A stretch of 64,000 nucleotides of DNA from Epiperipatus broadwayi (GCA_028023455.1 JAQFVV010000013.1:11818579-11882578), one strand, 5' to 3'; counted from the first letter of the stretch, positions 35,081 through 48,530 are shown. Notes: a model not told the origin generated them from the sequence alone. Numbers and translations: made by a program.

Positions 35081-38000
35081 CTATAAAGAAAGTAGTTCTT
35101 AAAAATAAATTTTCTGATGATAAGCATTGACTATATATATATAAACAATAATATGTATATTTGTATATATGTATAAAGATTCGGCCCAAATGCAGAATTA
35201 AGCATTTATAGAATAAGCTATTATGAAAATGAGTTAACATTTAATCATCATCAATTGTAGGCCTCTGCTTACCATGCATATGACATAAATTTGATATCAT
35301 TATTTTTAATAAATTTCATTACAGACTTTAATTTAGTCTGATGTTTACTAACATTATAAAATTAATATTATATAGTAAATGTGTGATATTAAATGATTAC
35401 AGAGTATAAGTGATATATATATATATTATTAAAAATCATTAATTCCTAATTTGGTTTACCATTGTAAAAGTAAAAAAAAAAAAAATACACATCTCATAGA
35501 ATCATAGTGGATTAAGATTTTATTTCTATTATGATACTAACCAAAATAAAAAAATTTTTGCTACAGTATGTAAGGAAAGCAATAGTAGAATCATCTTCAG
35601 TGAACATTTCAAAGGTCACTGCATGATTCATATATTCCTTAAGTTTTCTAATAAATCGGTGATCATAATTTTATGTCATTGCTTCCTATTCCTGTGCAAG
35701 TTGTTAAGTTTTTCTAACTTCCTTATATATACAGATAGTAAAACTAATAAATTTTAACAGTAATAATATATTTATGAAAACTATAACAAACCACAGAAAT
35801 ACTTTCAGTTAATTTTTTAATCTTCTTCAACCAAAATCATTTAAATTCAAATTTAATGAAACTAAATGTCATAAAGTTATATTCTAAAATTCCTGAATTT
35901 TAACTTTCTCAAATTGTCAATTAATTATAGATATCTTATTTCTGTTTATAAAAATTGCCTCCTTAATTTTTCTTTTATTATGGTTTTTTTCTTCCTGAAG
36001 AATGTTAGCATTTTCAAAATCAAAATTGAAGGTAAACTCACGTTTTTTTCATGATTAAAAAAAAAAAAAAAATAGAAACGGTTACTAAATCATTATTACT
36101 CTTATTTTTATACATTCCTGGAATAATTTATGTTCTTTCAACCTTTCCTCAAGATTACATTTCTATTCACCTATATATGAAACCATACCCTTAAATAAAA
36201 TTTGATAAATAGTATTATTTTTTTGTTTATACGTTATATATATATTAAAAATTAAGTTTGAGTATTTGACTCATATGGAATAGAAATCCATCTTTTATCA
36301 TTAATTTTCAGCTCCTTTAAAGTAATATTTCCTTTTAAATTGATATAAAGTGCAATAAATTTGTCAAACAGTATAACTAACTTCAATCAATTCTTTTATA
36401 AACATCTCAATATTTTATGATTTATCACAATTTTTCATTGCAAAATAAAAAAGATGTAAGACTTGACATTTTATGCATAATTAGTATTATTGACTTATAA
36501 TATATAGAACCTCTTTCTTCCAATTGTTTGATTACAAATACTCAATGGCTAATATATAAATTTGTAATTTACATATTCCACTTTCATGACAATGCTATAC
36601 AAGTCTTTTTTGTTTATCATGTGATGTTATTAGCAATAAAAGATGCCTCTTTATATTTTTCTTTTCCAATCTTTGTTTACAAATCAACTACAATGAGTCT
36701 AATTGCAAAGCAATTTACTATGGGGAATCACATGCTAACAGGACCACTAGGCTGGTATAGCATCAATACATATATTCTCATGCAAAGAAAGATCCAAATA
36801 TAAAGTTAGTGTTCCTGGATCATGAAATGGAACCTAAACAATTGTAGAATCAACATAACAGAGGGAAAAAACTTTTGACATTTAAATTAAAATCTTATTC
36901 ATCGGCCATTTATTCACACATTAAATTAATTAACCATGACATCAATTTTAATAAAATACATATTCTGCCAAAAATTAAATAATATGATCAGAGATTGCTA
37001 AAGGAAGCTATAGAGATATTTAAAAGACCTAAGGGTATGAATTAAAAAAAAATTAACAATATTCGGAAAAAGCTATTGGAAGATAAAATATTTTTTAAAA
37101 CTTCTCAACCAATAGAATTTGAGAATGAGGAGAAAATAACAAAGGAAAAAATAACAATTTTAAATCTCACCATACACATTCTTAAGGTTTAAGAAAGAAG
37201 ATACTCTGAGGAAAATATTTGTTATTGAACTGAAATGTCTTTTTATTACATGGAAACTCCTGGAGAAAATACTATGAATTCATTTATCTGTGAACATATT
37301 AGAATTAATATATACATGTATGTGTGTATAATGATTTTAGGAGCAATACAATTAATTTTTTTGTTTTTTATCAGTGCACCCCTCATCTCAATTCTACCAT
37401 ATCACCAGTGCAGAAAGTCAGACCATTTTTTCTCTCTCACACACAATGCATCATGATATTTCAAGGTGAAAAAAAGGTGTCAAGACCTAATCTTCTCTAG
37501 ACTATCTCTCTCACAAATTACAGAATGATTTTTATGCACTTTTAACATCTTATGAAAATATAAAGAATCACCCTATTATAGATACATATTTTAAATTTCT
37601 GTAACTTTTATTATCCATCCCTCAATCTACCACATTACAACCATCCATCAGCATATAAATTAGAGCATCCTCTTTCATTATGCATATATTTCTTAACAAT
37701 CCTTTACTCCTCAAGTAAGCAAGCATTATAAGAACTTGAGTTTCTACACTCTTATTGACAGTTGAATAACCTTCTCTACACATCTCTCACACAAAACTGG
37801 AAACAATGTGTTTCATGACCACAGTGCATAAAATATTCATTATTCAGTTACTATACCATGTGAAAAAATTTACAAATCATTCAGAATAAAATATACTTTT
37901 CATTTATAAAAGATTGCCTAATTTAAAGTATTACAGAGATTAGACAAAACAACAAGAACACCTATTACATTAGCATTGTAATTTTAAATTGTGCATCAAA

Positions 38001-38556
38001 GCAATAAATATACCAATGAAATCTCTTTTTTTTACTTTTACAGATAGAATTCTAAAAAGATGATTGACAAATAATTTCATATACATAAGAAAAGAAATAT
38101 CAGATCAAACAGCTGTATCCAAAACTGCTAAACTATTTGTTTTTCAAGATTAATCAATCTCAACAACAACAACAAAAAAATGCATTCACTAACAAAAAAT
38201 TAAAAATAAACCAATAAAATAAAAAATCAGTATTTAACAAAATAATGAACAATAGAATTAAGAAATTCAAAATACAAAAAATCATAACAAATATCAACAA
38301 ATATTTGAACATTCCAGAGATTAATAACAATTTATCTAAGCATCATAAGCATTTTATTTATGGATAAGCTTCCATTTCAAACCCATTCTTATTTATGGAA
38401 AATGCTAGAAAATCACAAGCAAACAATGGATGATTTGAAGCAAAAATATAACTGTCATCTCATTATTTACATTTTTCTCATTGAAAAATTTCTACCTGAA
38501 GATTTCCAACTGAAGTCTAACAATTGGATTTTATCTTTTACCAAATAATTATATAC
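35081..38556. other. Probable intron, no feature recognised
   Basis: AT-rich DNA upstream of the RCBTB-type linker exon. Poly-A tracts at 35473 and 36058 and a CT/CA-rich patch at 37370-37460. No exon with both splice sites and a conserved peptide. Confidence 0.5.
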
Positions 38557-38735
38557 ATATGGAAAAAAAGATAAATGATCTCCAATACAGTGTTTCGTGC
38601 TGCACCAGCACTCATCAGTTGTTCCAAATCATCATTTCCCACATATATATAATCACATGTGTGTGATCATGTGTATCAGTTGTATGATTATAGAGTGGAT
38701 AGCTGAAGAGAGCTTGAAAGTCTATATTACATTTA
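38557..38735. repeat. Foldback repeat family, decayed copy
   Basis: The left part (38557-38652) is in minus orientation (gataaatgatctccaata, 'agcactcatcagttg', 'catcatttcccacat'). The right part (38660-38735) is in plus orientation (catgtgtatcagttgta, 'tagagtggatagctgaagag'). It is a shortened version of the inverted pairs at 18-20.5 kb. Confidence 0.65.
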
Positions 38736-38849
38736 GACTCTATATAAAATATATTTCTACACACATCACACATATATATCATACAGTGCCAATATCATTT
38801 CCAGATGACACTGCTACAATTCATATAATTATTAGTGTAAAGACATAAC

Positions 38850-40767
38850 TGTCATCTTATACATCTCCATACTTTATCCAATCATCTGACCTAAATATTA
38901 CTACAGGCTCTCTTAAACAATAAATAAGAGATGGATATTCTCTGCCAATATAACCTGAGACTTTTTCTTTAAGAAATATAGCTTCTTATTTCCATGAATA
39001 TTTATTTAAATGTTAGGCGTTGATGCTATTTGATGCTCTATATCATATTAATAAAAGTATCACATGTATCCCCATTATTTTATCCAGTCCATGTTTATAT
39101 TATGAATGAGTATACAAAATGTTAAATAATAGTGACATTTGTGTACATATATCCTAGAAATGTGCACACTGTTAAACTGGAAATGATATAAAAATTAATT
39201 ACTCAAACAAAATGTAACAAACCAGCCAATTAATGTTTAAAGTGTTGAATTTGTATTTGTTCTCAACTCTGCCTTGGATTATTTCACCATAATGTTTAAA
39301 TGTTTTCTATTGTAAAATTACATGCCAATTATTTCATGCTTTAAAATCTAGTACTGAATTTGATATTTATATGCAAAAGGCTCTGTATATTACATTGAAA
39401 ATACTAGTTCTAGGCTCAAAGACAGAGGTATTAAAGTCATGAACAATTGTCCTGAAACCCCTGCTCATCTATCTATTTCAATATAATTTTAAAATATATA
39501 AGTGCATGTTTTTTTTAATGTTATAAAAGTAGTTACATAAATATATACACACACACTCTTCTAATTACATAAATTAAGCATTCTAAGACTTCTTACTTAA
39601 GTCAAACTTAACGTCAAAATTTCTATTCAAGTGCATGATCACCATTAATCACAATGTATAGATTATCAAAATATTGTTTTTAATTAACAAATAAAATCAA
39701 GTATTACAATAAATGATAAATATATCTATAGCATGAAGCAAACAAAAATTGAAGACTGCACTGACTAATACAAATCTTTTACATGTTGTATATACTAGAA
39801 ATTTTAGTTGAAGTCCAGATTTATATATATGTAAATTCTACTTTATTTTATACTGAAACTAATTAAAATGTATAGTGAAACCATATTAATAATAATGATT
39901 TGTTTCTCTCTTTGTTCAATTTATAACCTAATGAAAAACATTTTTTTTTATGATACTGTTAAGCATATTCCATTGACTGATTTTTGCCTAAGGATTCTTC
40001 TAGACAGTTATTGGCAACCCCTGACTCTTAATGATATTTACTTCATGGTTTTTTGTTTCATTATTTTCTCTTCACACTCATGTTAACATTTTCTTAGACT
40101 AGTGATCTTGTATATATCATAGATATAAAGACGCATTTAAGTGACGGTCAATTTAAAAATGCAAAAAAAAAAAATCAATTAATTCATGAATAATATATTC
40201 ACATCAAAGCTTTTATCTCAATTTAAAACTAGTGAAATAATACATCGTCCCTCGCATGTTATCCAATCATTAAAATTTACAAGTACAGTAATTTCTATTT
40301 TGTTTTATGTAAGTTATATTAATTTTCTTTAAAAATAATTTGTTTTGTAAATATGAGGTTGGAATTTTTTTTTTTTAAATTTCACAGAGCAATTTATGAT
40401 GAATATCTCAAAAAGCCCTCTGCTTAAAAAAAAAAAAAAAGATTGCCATGCCTGCTATACAAGAAAATATATTTTCCTCTATTCCTATCCAGGAACCAAT
40501 GTTTTACACATTTTATGCAACTGAACTGTGTTAAAAATGTCCTAAAGGTTTGTGATAATTGCATTTTACTTGTACTTATATTTTGGACAATTTCCGTGAT
40601 CTAACATTAAATATTGAATGTTTTATGAAAAATTTTTAAATTTTATTTAAATTTTCCAATTATACTCAACTATTAGTAGTAGCATACTGATTAATATATA
40701 TATACATTTTGAGTGATATTATTCTCTCATCTTTAGGTATTGCTGGTCTGACCAATGATAGTATTAG
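38850..40767. other. Non-coding DNA, nothing recognised
   Basis: AT-rich with TA and CA microsatellites (39545-39555) and poly-A runs at 40161 and 40427. No supported gene. Confidence 0.45.
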
Positions 40768-40848
40768 CATAGGTATCGAATCTGGATCTTTAGATTCTTG
40801 AATATTAAATTTTAAAATAATGCTCTAACCTACTGAGCTATTCTGCTA
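40768..40848 (-). repeat. tRNA-derived SINE head
   Basis: The minus strand reads AGCTCAGTAGGTTAGAGC, a perfectly pairing tRNA D-arm (GCTC/GAGC) and A box. It is followed at tRNA spacing by a B-box-like AGATTCGATACC. The acceptor and anticodon stems are not maintained, so it is not a functional tRNA. A related plus-strand head is at 63464-63542. Confidence 0.6.
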
Positions 40849-41764
40849 ATGTTTCCAATCAGAAAATAACCATAGAAATCTATACACATTGCTATGTAAA
40901 GACCACATTATTCTATGACTATATAAATTTAGTTTTGGAATGAATCAAGAAAGATCCCCACTATTTTACATAGAATAAATGTAAATAAGGTTTGCACCTT
41001 GTTTTAGTTTATAATGAAATATATTAAAATTTGTTTTGTATTAAAAAAAAAAGAAAGAATGACTTTATTATTCAGGATCTCAAAAGAACAGAAAAGACAG
41101 AACTGGGTACAATTCATGGACCTTAAACTTCAGAATATGCCTCTCTACTACTGCACCACATTAACATATTATAAATAGCTGAAATAATGTTTGCTTGAAT
41201 TTTTATTAAAGAAAATATATTATATTTAATAAATACTCAATTATAAGCACACTCTTTGTTAATTATCTATTATATGGTCTAGTTAATTTAATCTATTTTA
41301 ACACAAATACTACATTTTTTTTATTAAAATTACTATACAGAAAAAGAATCAGAATTAAAACCAATTCTTTTTTTATGTTGCACTTCAAGTATATAATAGT
41401 CAAGTATGTTTAAAAATACATATATACAAGCAACAAAGATTACAAATTATAAAATTATCATAAAAAAGCCTTTTTCGGCAAATTATGTTTTTTGCCCTTT
41501 TCAATATGTCTCCACGATTTGAAGCACATACAGCGACATCTATATCAATACATGAGAGAAGACAGATAAACAAATGGATATCCGACACGATCTATTATGT
41601 GATTTTTTTCTTTCTCAATCCTACTACAAAATTACTCTGTTATATATATATACATTGAATTTATACATATTCACATATATTAATTAACTATCCATTCTTT
41701 ATCCATTAACCACTTATTATTCAACTTAATGGATGTTTTGTATATATTCATACAGTTGTTTTTA

Positions 41765-42076
41765 TTACACATGATATATTTTATGTCTATTAACATTTTT
41801 AATATAATCAAGAACACTTATATTATCAATACAATTTATTTTATGTCCATACTGCAAATAATGAACATATAACGCAGATCTATCATCTTTCCTAGCAATA
41901 GCATCATTGTGTTCTTTAGCTCTTTCGCCTAATTGCTTTGATGTCTGGCCATAGTAAACCATATTACAAAAATTACATCTAATTTTATAAACCATTCCTC
42001 TCTTATATTTTATATCATCTTTCATCCTACAATTAGTTATCAATTTATCTAATTTTTTGCTATTAGCCCATCCCAC
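41765..42076 (-). pseudogene. GIY-YIG endonuclease fragment (PLE), left arm
   Basis: Encodes VYKIRCNFCN, VYYGQTSKQLGERAKEHND and LYVHYLQYGHKI. This matches the Penelope-type GIY-YIG domain with its Cys-x2-Cys pair, the YxGQT strand and the catalytic-region Arg and His (GERAKEH). Compared with the right arm it lacks 14 bp near 41780, which shifts frame and truncates the C-terminus. The N-terminal reverse transcriptase is absent. Confidence 0.82.
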
Positions 42077-42136
42077 ATTAATGTTTTATAAAAAAAAAGT
42101 AAAAATTATATAGATAAAAACATTAATGTTGAATGG

Positions 42137-42536
42137 GCTAATAGCAAAAATGTAGATAAATTGATAACTAATTGCAGGATGAAAGATGATATAAAATATG
42201 AGAGAAATGGTTTATAAAATTAGATGTAATTTTTGTAATATGGTTTACTAGGGCCAGACATCAAAGCAATTGGGCGAAAGAGCTAAAGAACACAATGATG
42301 CTATTGCTAGGAAAGATGCTAGATCTGCATTATATGTTCATTATTTGCAGTATGGACATAAAATAAATTGTATTGATAATATAAGTGTTCTTGATTATAT
42401 TAAAAATGTTAATAGACGTAAAATATATGAAACAAACTATATCATGTATAATAAAAACAACTGTATGAATATATACAAAACATCCATTAAGTTGAATAAT
42501 AAGTGGTTAATGGATAAAAAATGGATAGTTAATTAA
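42137..42536 (+). pseudogene. GIY-YIG endonuclease fragment (PLE), right arm
   Basis: Same domain as the left arm but with a small deletion near 42203 that shifts frame and a stop replacing the second Tyr of VYYGQT (TAG at 42249-42251). The C-terminal part is longer than in the left arm (IYETNYIMYNKNNCMNIYKT and onward to KKWIVN). The two arms are thus broken in different places. Confidence 0.8.
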
Positions 42537-42797
42537 TTAATATATGTGGATATATATATCGATTCAATATATATAACAGAGTAATTTTGTAGTAGAATTG
42601 CGTGTCGGATATCCATTTGTTTATCTGTCTTCTCTCATGTATTGATATAGATGTCGCTGTATGTGCTTTAAATCGTGGAGACATATTGAAAAGGGCAAAA
42701 AACATAATTTGCCAAAAAAGGCTTTTTTATGATAATTTTATAATTTGTAATCTTTGTTGCTTGTATATATGTATTTTTAAACATATTTGACTATTAT

Positions 42798-44673
42798 TTT
42801 TTATTAAAATATTCTTCATTACAAAATCATTATTAATTCAAACTCATCTCTACACATTTATAATTATTTAAATCAAATAAATTTTTAACTTAAAAACTAC
42901 TGTTTAAGAATCTTACCTTTGTAAAATTAAAAAAAAAAAAAATTAACGTTTATTTATTTTACTATTAAAAAAAAATAAAGAAAATTTAATTAAATTCACA
43001 ATATTTATAAATAATTTGTATAGTAAAAATAAATTATGTAAATTTTATTTGACATTATAAAATATGAATGCAGATTTAAAATTTATTCTATTTGGAATCT
43101 AATTTCCTTTTCAGATGTTAAAATATATATATATATTACTATCTTGTCTATTACCTGTACTCATGCTCTCTCTTTAATAGTCCTTATTAAAAATATTCAA
43201 AGAGGATTATGTTCAAATATAGAAATATCACCATCTTTTTCACCCTTTGGTTTCTCAGATGTCATTTTACTTTTAGTAAAATCTCTTTTTTAAAAAACTT
43301 AAAAAAATCAAATTTGGAACTCTGCTACCTGTTGATATTTTGGTAGCTAATTAGAGTTTGGCTTCTTAAATAACATCACTGTATAAATAAGGCCTTCTTT
43401 TGATTTGTTTTTATTCATCTTGTTACACAATTTGTTTGTTTGTTTTTTTTTAAAAAATATTGTATTTTTTTTTTATTATGTAAAGGAATTTATTAACTGT
43501 TTTAGTAATTATTGGGACTAAATGTTACTATTTGCTGATAATAATCTAATTTAATTTTTTTTTTTTGTTCTGCTTCTTTAAACTATGGGCTTATTATTAA
43601 ATAAAATTATATGTATCATCTTATTGCATCAATTATATTTATCATCTAATTATATCAATAATTTTTAAAAATACAAAATAGAAAACAAAATTGACCTATA
43701 AATCATTAGTGAGAAAATTATTACTACAAAAATTACAAAAGTACATGATTCATAAAGATAAAAGTTGGAAATTAGGGTGAAATTGAAAAAAAATAATATA
43801 ATTAAGCAATAAGATAAACAAGTTTTTACTAAGTTAGCCTTTATATTTCTTATATTGTTTGAATTTTTTTTTTTTTTTTGAAATTACAAAAAAAAAAAAA
43901 AAAAGATATTGTTTGAATTTCTTAATAAAGATAATCATTAATCCAAAATTTCTGGTTCCAGGACTTTTGTGGATTTGTGAATTTTTTGAATTTCAACAAT
44001 AAACAATAATTTTAATTATTTATAGTTTGTATATATTGAAATATAAATTTATTATATTAATAACCATAATATACTTTAAAAATATGGAATATGCTTATGC
44101 TGACTTACACCACACAAAATTTTTATATAACAATAATTACATAATAAATCAAAACAACATTGTGTTATTTTGTTTGAAAAATGGATATTTTTGAATGTAT
44201 TTGGATTAATGATAATCTACCTGAAATTGAATGGGATTCTGAGAAATAATATCTATAATTCATGAATAGTCAATACATAACTTTAAGAATTGAATGAAGA
44301 ACATTAATTGTGCTTGTGAGCAGATGATAGAACTTTACATTTAAGATTAGATTTATGCAATAATATTGAGTCTTAAATTTAAAAGTGAATTTGCATTTAA
44401 TCAAGTTGTTTTGCAATATTACAATTGATATAATGAAGTTGTTAAAGTTTTAAAATAAAATAATATATATATTGATAACAAAGTTCTTTAATCTGAGCAT
44501 CTCACAAATGACTCCTGTTATACAAATGTGTGTGTGTTTCCCATATTACATGTTGCTTACCATATTACATGTTGGCTGTGTATATGTGTAAGTGCATGCC
44601 AAACCAAAAATAAAGACTAGGGCAAAAACAACTTAAAAATCTAGACCAAAATATAATTGATTTTTTAAATATC
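42798..44673. other. Non-coding DNA, low complexity
   Basis: Several poly-A and poly-T runs. One short direct repeat pair is listed separately. No gene supported. Confidence 0.45.
43852..43920. repeat. 15-bp direct repeats flanking a T/A tract
   Basis: ATATTGTTTGAATTT at 43852-43866 recurs exactly at 43906-43920, enclosing a T run, GAAATTAC and an A run. This resembles a target-site duplication around a very short poly-A-tailed retro-insertion. Confidence 0.6.
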
Positions 44674-47670
44674 ACCTAACCCAGTGATACTCAACCTATG
44701 GCCCTTGGGCCGTATATGGCCCACCAAGCTTTTATGTGTGGCCTAGCAATAGATTGATGGTCAATAGATGTGACAACACTCTTCTTAATTAACGAATAAA
44801 TATGTGTGATTGATATTTTTTATTGACGTGCTAATAACGTTATGTTTTTTTTTCACAGATCCTAAGAACCTGCCAAATCTGTACCAGAAATGCCCGAGTA
44901 TCTTCATATATGACTTGTACTCACTCTCAACCCACTATCTTTAGCATTATTTCACTGATTTTAGCACCTTCAATATTTTTTTTGCAAGGAAAAAATCTAT
45001 AAATATTTAAATTTAATGGTATAATAATGACGTAAATCCATCTTTTCAAGCTTCTGATTGATTGTTTTTTTCTCAGCAAGGGAATGCCAATCCATGACTT
45101 CAACAGATGTATTTCTATATTTTGAATTCGAAAATGAAAACATAATTTACTAAGCTTTTTTTTTTTTTACCCCACTTGATTGCTTCTCAGATTTCAATCA
45201 AAAATTTTACTTTTATACTAAAACATATGGATAAGGAATTCAATGAAATACTTCTGAAATTTATAATTGGATGGTAAGCATTTATTATAATTTGACAATG
45301 TTAGATTATTATCATCAATTATAAATAGAAATTTATTTTTTAAAAACCTTTCTGTACTCAGACAAATTATAAATTTCCATTTTAGATACTAAACTAAAAC
45401 AAATATAATTTTAAAAAGACAAATATATTTATTGGAGATTGTATAATTGACCAATCATAAGTTTGAAACTTTAATTCAATCAATAGTCTGTGTTTTTGAA
45501 AGCAAAGTAAAACATTTTAGTTTTATACATGAATTAGTATATACATAGACGCATAGTATTTTATATCAAACTATAATTTAAACATCATAATGATATTTCA
45601 AGCAACAAACGAAAATTATCGGATGAAAATAGAATGTTTCAAGACAACTGGGAAGAGGAATATTTTGTTGTGTTGAATAACAAAGGTTCAGCAATGTGTT
45701 TGATTTGTCGAGAAAGCATCACATTAAAAAAATATAACATTGATCATCATTACACCATGAAACATAAATTGTTTAATGACATTTTTGGTCATGGGTCTTT
45801 AATAAGAAGTGAAAATTTTGCTTTTTTCCAGAAATCATTGCAACAATAACAAAATGTTATGTCAGTGGCAATCTCACAAGAAGCAGTGATGACATGAGCA
45901 TCATATGAAATTTGTTATATACTTGGCAAAAAGATGAAACAATTTATAGATGCTGAAGTTGTGAAAGAATGTTTCCTAAATGCTTCAAATATATTATTTG
46001 ATAAATTTAATAATAAAAGTCAAATATTATTACAAATTAAGAAATTACAACTGTCAGATTATACCTGCATTAGACGTATTGAAGATATTACAAAACATAT
46101 TTTTGATAATATAACAGATTTGAAAAACTGCAAATATTTTAGTTTGGCTGTTGATTCTAGTACTGACATTTCAGAAACATCACAATGTTCTATTTTCGTT
46201 AGATACTGTACGGAACAGAATTCAATTTGTGAAGATTTTTTTGAAATTTCTTCCTATGAAGAATCAAACTAGAGGTAGTGATTTTCTCAATAGTATTTAT
46301 ACTTTTCTGGAGAAGAAGAATATTGAAATAACAAATTTGGTTTCTGTGTGCACTGATAGATGCCCTTCAATGATTGGATCCGAAAAGGGATTTCTTTCCC
46401 TATTAAAAAAGAAATATAATCTAACAAATCTTTTAACATTTCACTGTTTAATTCATCAAGAAAACTTGGAGGCACATATATCCATTAAAGAAGTAGATGC
46501 TGTAATGAAAACGGTCATAAACATTGTGAATTATATTCGAGCTCGAGAATTAAACCACAGAAAATTTTAAAATCTTTTGGAAAAAATAAATAGTAATTAT
46601 GGTGATGTCTTTTGCATACTTCAGTGTGACGACTAAGCAGAGGCAAAGTTTTGAATCGCTTTTTTTTATTACATCATGAAATTATTTCATTTTTACAAGA
46701 AAACAATAAAACTTATAATGAGCTTGACAGTGATGGATGGTGGTATCTTTTAGTTTTTTTATGTTACATCACAGAAAAACTTTATGATCTTAATATTAGT
46801 TTGCAAGGTGGAAATAAAATTATTTCACAAATGTCAAATAAAGTATTTGCTTTGAAGAAAAACTAAATATTTATTACCAAGATAATACAAAACCAAATAC
46901 TACATCATTTTCCAACATTGACAAATACTAAGCAAGATGGTATTGACATTTCTTCAGAACCTATGTAATTATTTTAAATTATTTCGATACCTTATTGAAA
47001 TAATTTAAAAGTAGATTTCAAGATTTAAGAAATATTAAGAATTGTCTTTTGTTTATAGAAAATTCCTAGCATTTGGAAATAGCAACTATTACACAATTAG
47101 CTGCATTTGGACATGATTATGTTAAGCTATTTAACGAATTTGTTGAATTTTAAAATGACACAAATTTGGAAGCCATTTTTAAAGAGAAAAGGGAGGGAAA
47201 GGAGTATATGGAATTTTGGAAATTAGTGCCTGAAAAATATAAAACTGTCAAAAAGTGTGCACAAATGTTGCTCACATTGTTTATCTTTGTGAATCATATT
47301 ATTCGAAAATGAAATATATGTGAAGAATGTGCATAGAAACAGACTTACTGATTTATACCTTGATGATATATTAAGAGTAGCATGTAGCACATATAAATCA
47401 GATTTATCTAAAATTGTTAAAAGTTTATCTCAATATCAAATATCACACTGATATTTAAATAAATGTTTATATCAAATAAAAGGGTTTGCGTTTTATTAAT
47501 ATGTTAATCCTAAGATATAGTAAAGTGATCCACAAGCTGTGGCATGCATGAATTGAGAAGTTGGACATTTTTTTTTACTTGACACCAATTGGTTGCTGCG
47601 AACAGCTTGATGTAGCACACAAATACATGTGGCCCAGGAAAAAAAAAGGTTGAGTATCCCTGACCTAACC
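44674..47670 (+). mobile_element. Full-length hAT element with 8-bp target duplications
   Basis: The element spans 44682-47662 (2,981 bp), flanked by perfect ACCTAACC duplications at 44674-44681 and 47663-47670. Ends are CAGTGATACTCAACC on the left and, as reverse complement, CAGGGATACTCAACC on the right, typical hAT/Charlie-type termini. It contains a recognisable but broken transposase on the plus strand. CpG is depleted and several stops have accumulated, so it is not recent. Confidence 0.95.
45592..47451 (+). pseudogene. hAT transposase (ZBED/GTF2IRD2-like type), broken
   Basis: Domains in order: an N-terminal BED-like zinc finger (CLICRESITLKKYN...HHYTMKH), a KKMKQFIDAEVVKECF segment, the first catalytic-core region FSLAVDSSTDISETSQC, VCTDRCPSMIG with CLIHQENLEA, IRARELNHRKF, a KLYDLNISLQGGNK helix, and a C-terminal dimerisation region ending RLTDLYLDDILRVACS and YQISH. 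This order matches hAT transposases related to vertebrate GTF2IRD2/ZBED proteins. At least two stops (about 45849 and 45896) and frameshifts (about 46270, 46570, 46620 and later) disable it. Confidence 0.92.
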
Positions 47671-48118
47671 TGCCTTACCATTGCCATAAAACATATAATA
47701 TTAACATTGACCCCACCATTTTTTTTATATTTTTTGCCCTAAACAAACAAGAGTGTGTGTGGATGTATATAAATACCTGTGTACGCCTTTAATATAAGTA
47801 TTGTAAAAATAAATCAAAACATATTAAAATATAAAATAGATATTAAAATCATTAAGGTACATATATTTTCTTTTTAAAAAAAAAAAAAATTGTATCAGGT
47901 GTTTACATTTTAAGATGATTCCATTCGTTTTATTTAACAAAATATGCTGTATATTTTATCACTTTTTATCATGTTTCTCTTTAATGTCTTATTGGCAAGA
48001 GTTATTTTATAAAATTCTAAAGATAATATACTTTAGTTAATCTAGTTAAAAGGATTCAAAAATAAAGACTTAGATTTCAACATTGCTATCTGTGACCAAG
48101 ATGTCTTTTTTCTCACAG

Positions 48119-48189
48119 GTCACTTCCTGTTTGTCAAAGCTCTTTCCCTGAAGTATCAGATTATAAAAACGAATTTGTTACTATAGAAG
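48119..48189 (+). CDS. Candidate 71-nt exon, product unknown
   Basis: A plus-strand segment follows a strong acceptor (tcttttttctcacag|) and precedes a donor (ATAGAAG|GTAAAT). It is open in one frame, phase 1 in and phase 1 out, encoding SLPVCQSSFPEVSDYKNEFV and TIE. No family recognised and no neighbouring exon found. It would be antisense to the RCBTB-type gene if that gene extends this far. Confidence 0.3.
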
Positions 48190-48339
48190 GTAAATATTCT
48201 TTTGTTTAATTATCCACTCAACGTAAAATTTATTTTCAGATATTTAGCAACATATTTCATCAGTATTTTCTTTAAATAAAATATTTGATAATGTAGTACA
48301 AATAATAGCAGACATATCAACGTCATGCCTATTCAACTA

Positions 48340-48530
48340 CTTAACCAACCATCAACTCTCACTCATCTTTCTATCCCCGGCTGTCCATTTATTCACTGTC
48401 CATCCACTCAATTTCCAGTCTTCATTTATCTACTTATCCATTCCTGGCTGTCCACTTTTCCACTGCTCTTCCATTCAATTTCCATTCTTCATTTATCTAC
48501 TTATTTACCACCCCAACTACCCATTTATCC
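48340..48530 (+). repeat. C/T-rich minisatellite, 67-bp period, two-plus copies
   Basis: GGCTGTCCA starts at 48379 and 48446, followed by 'actcaatttccagtcttcatttatctactta'-type blocks in each copy. A third, partial unit precedes. The 71-codon plus-strand frame here is a by-product. Confidence 0.75.

Larger units (their letters stand above)
41394..42797. mobile_element. Penelope-like element ends joined head to head
   Basis: Two copies of the 3' part of a Penelope-like retroelement lie in inverted orientation, arms about 41394-42088 (minus) and 42113-42797 (plus), with a spacer of about 24 bp. Each arm encodes a GIY-YIG endonuclease end and a shared 3' UTR (the 'gtcggatatccatttg...' block). 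Arms are about 90% alike by eye with small indels. No reverse transcriptase region is present. Penelope-like elements are known to occur in tandem or inverted partial copies, so this may be one insertion product. Confidence 0.82.

Noticed and set aside
41400-41588. 62-codon frame repeated almost identically in both PLE arms (also 42602-42790)
   Set aside because: It lies in the 3' UTR after the GIY-YIG stop. The similarity reflects the duplicated DNA, not protein constraint.
41394-42797. Hammerhead ribozyme expected in Penelope-like elements
   Set aside because: I looked for CTGATGA with a paired GAAA on both strands of both arms and did not find it.
47496-47687. 63-codon minus-strand frame at the right end of the hAT element
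   Set aside because: Lies in the element's 3' end and crosses its terminus; no coding evidence.
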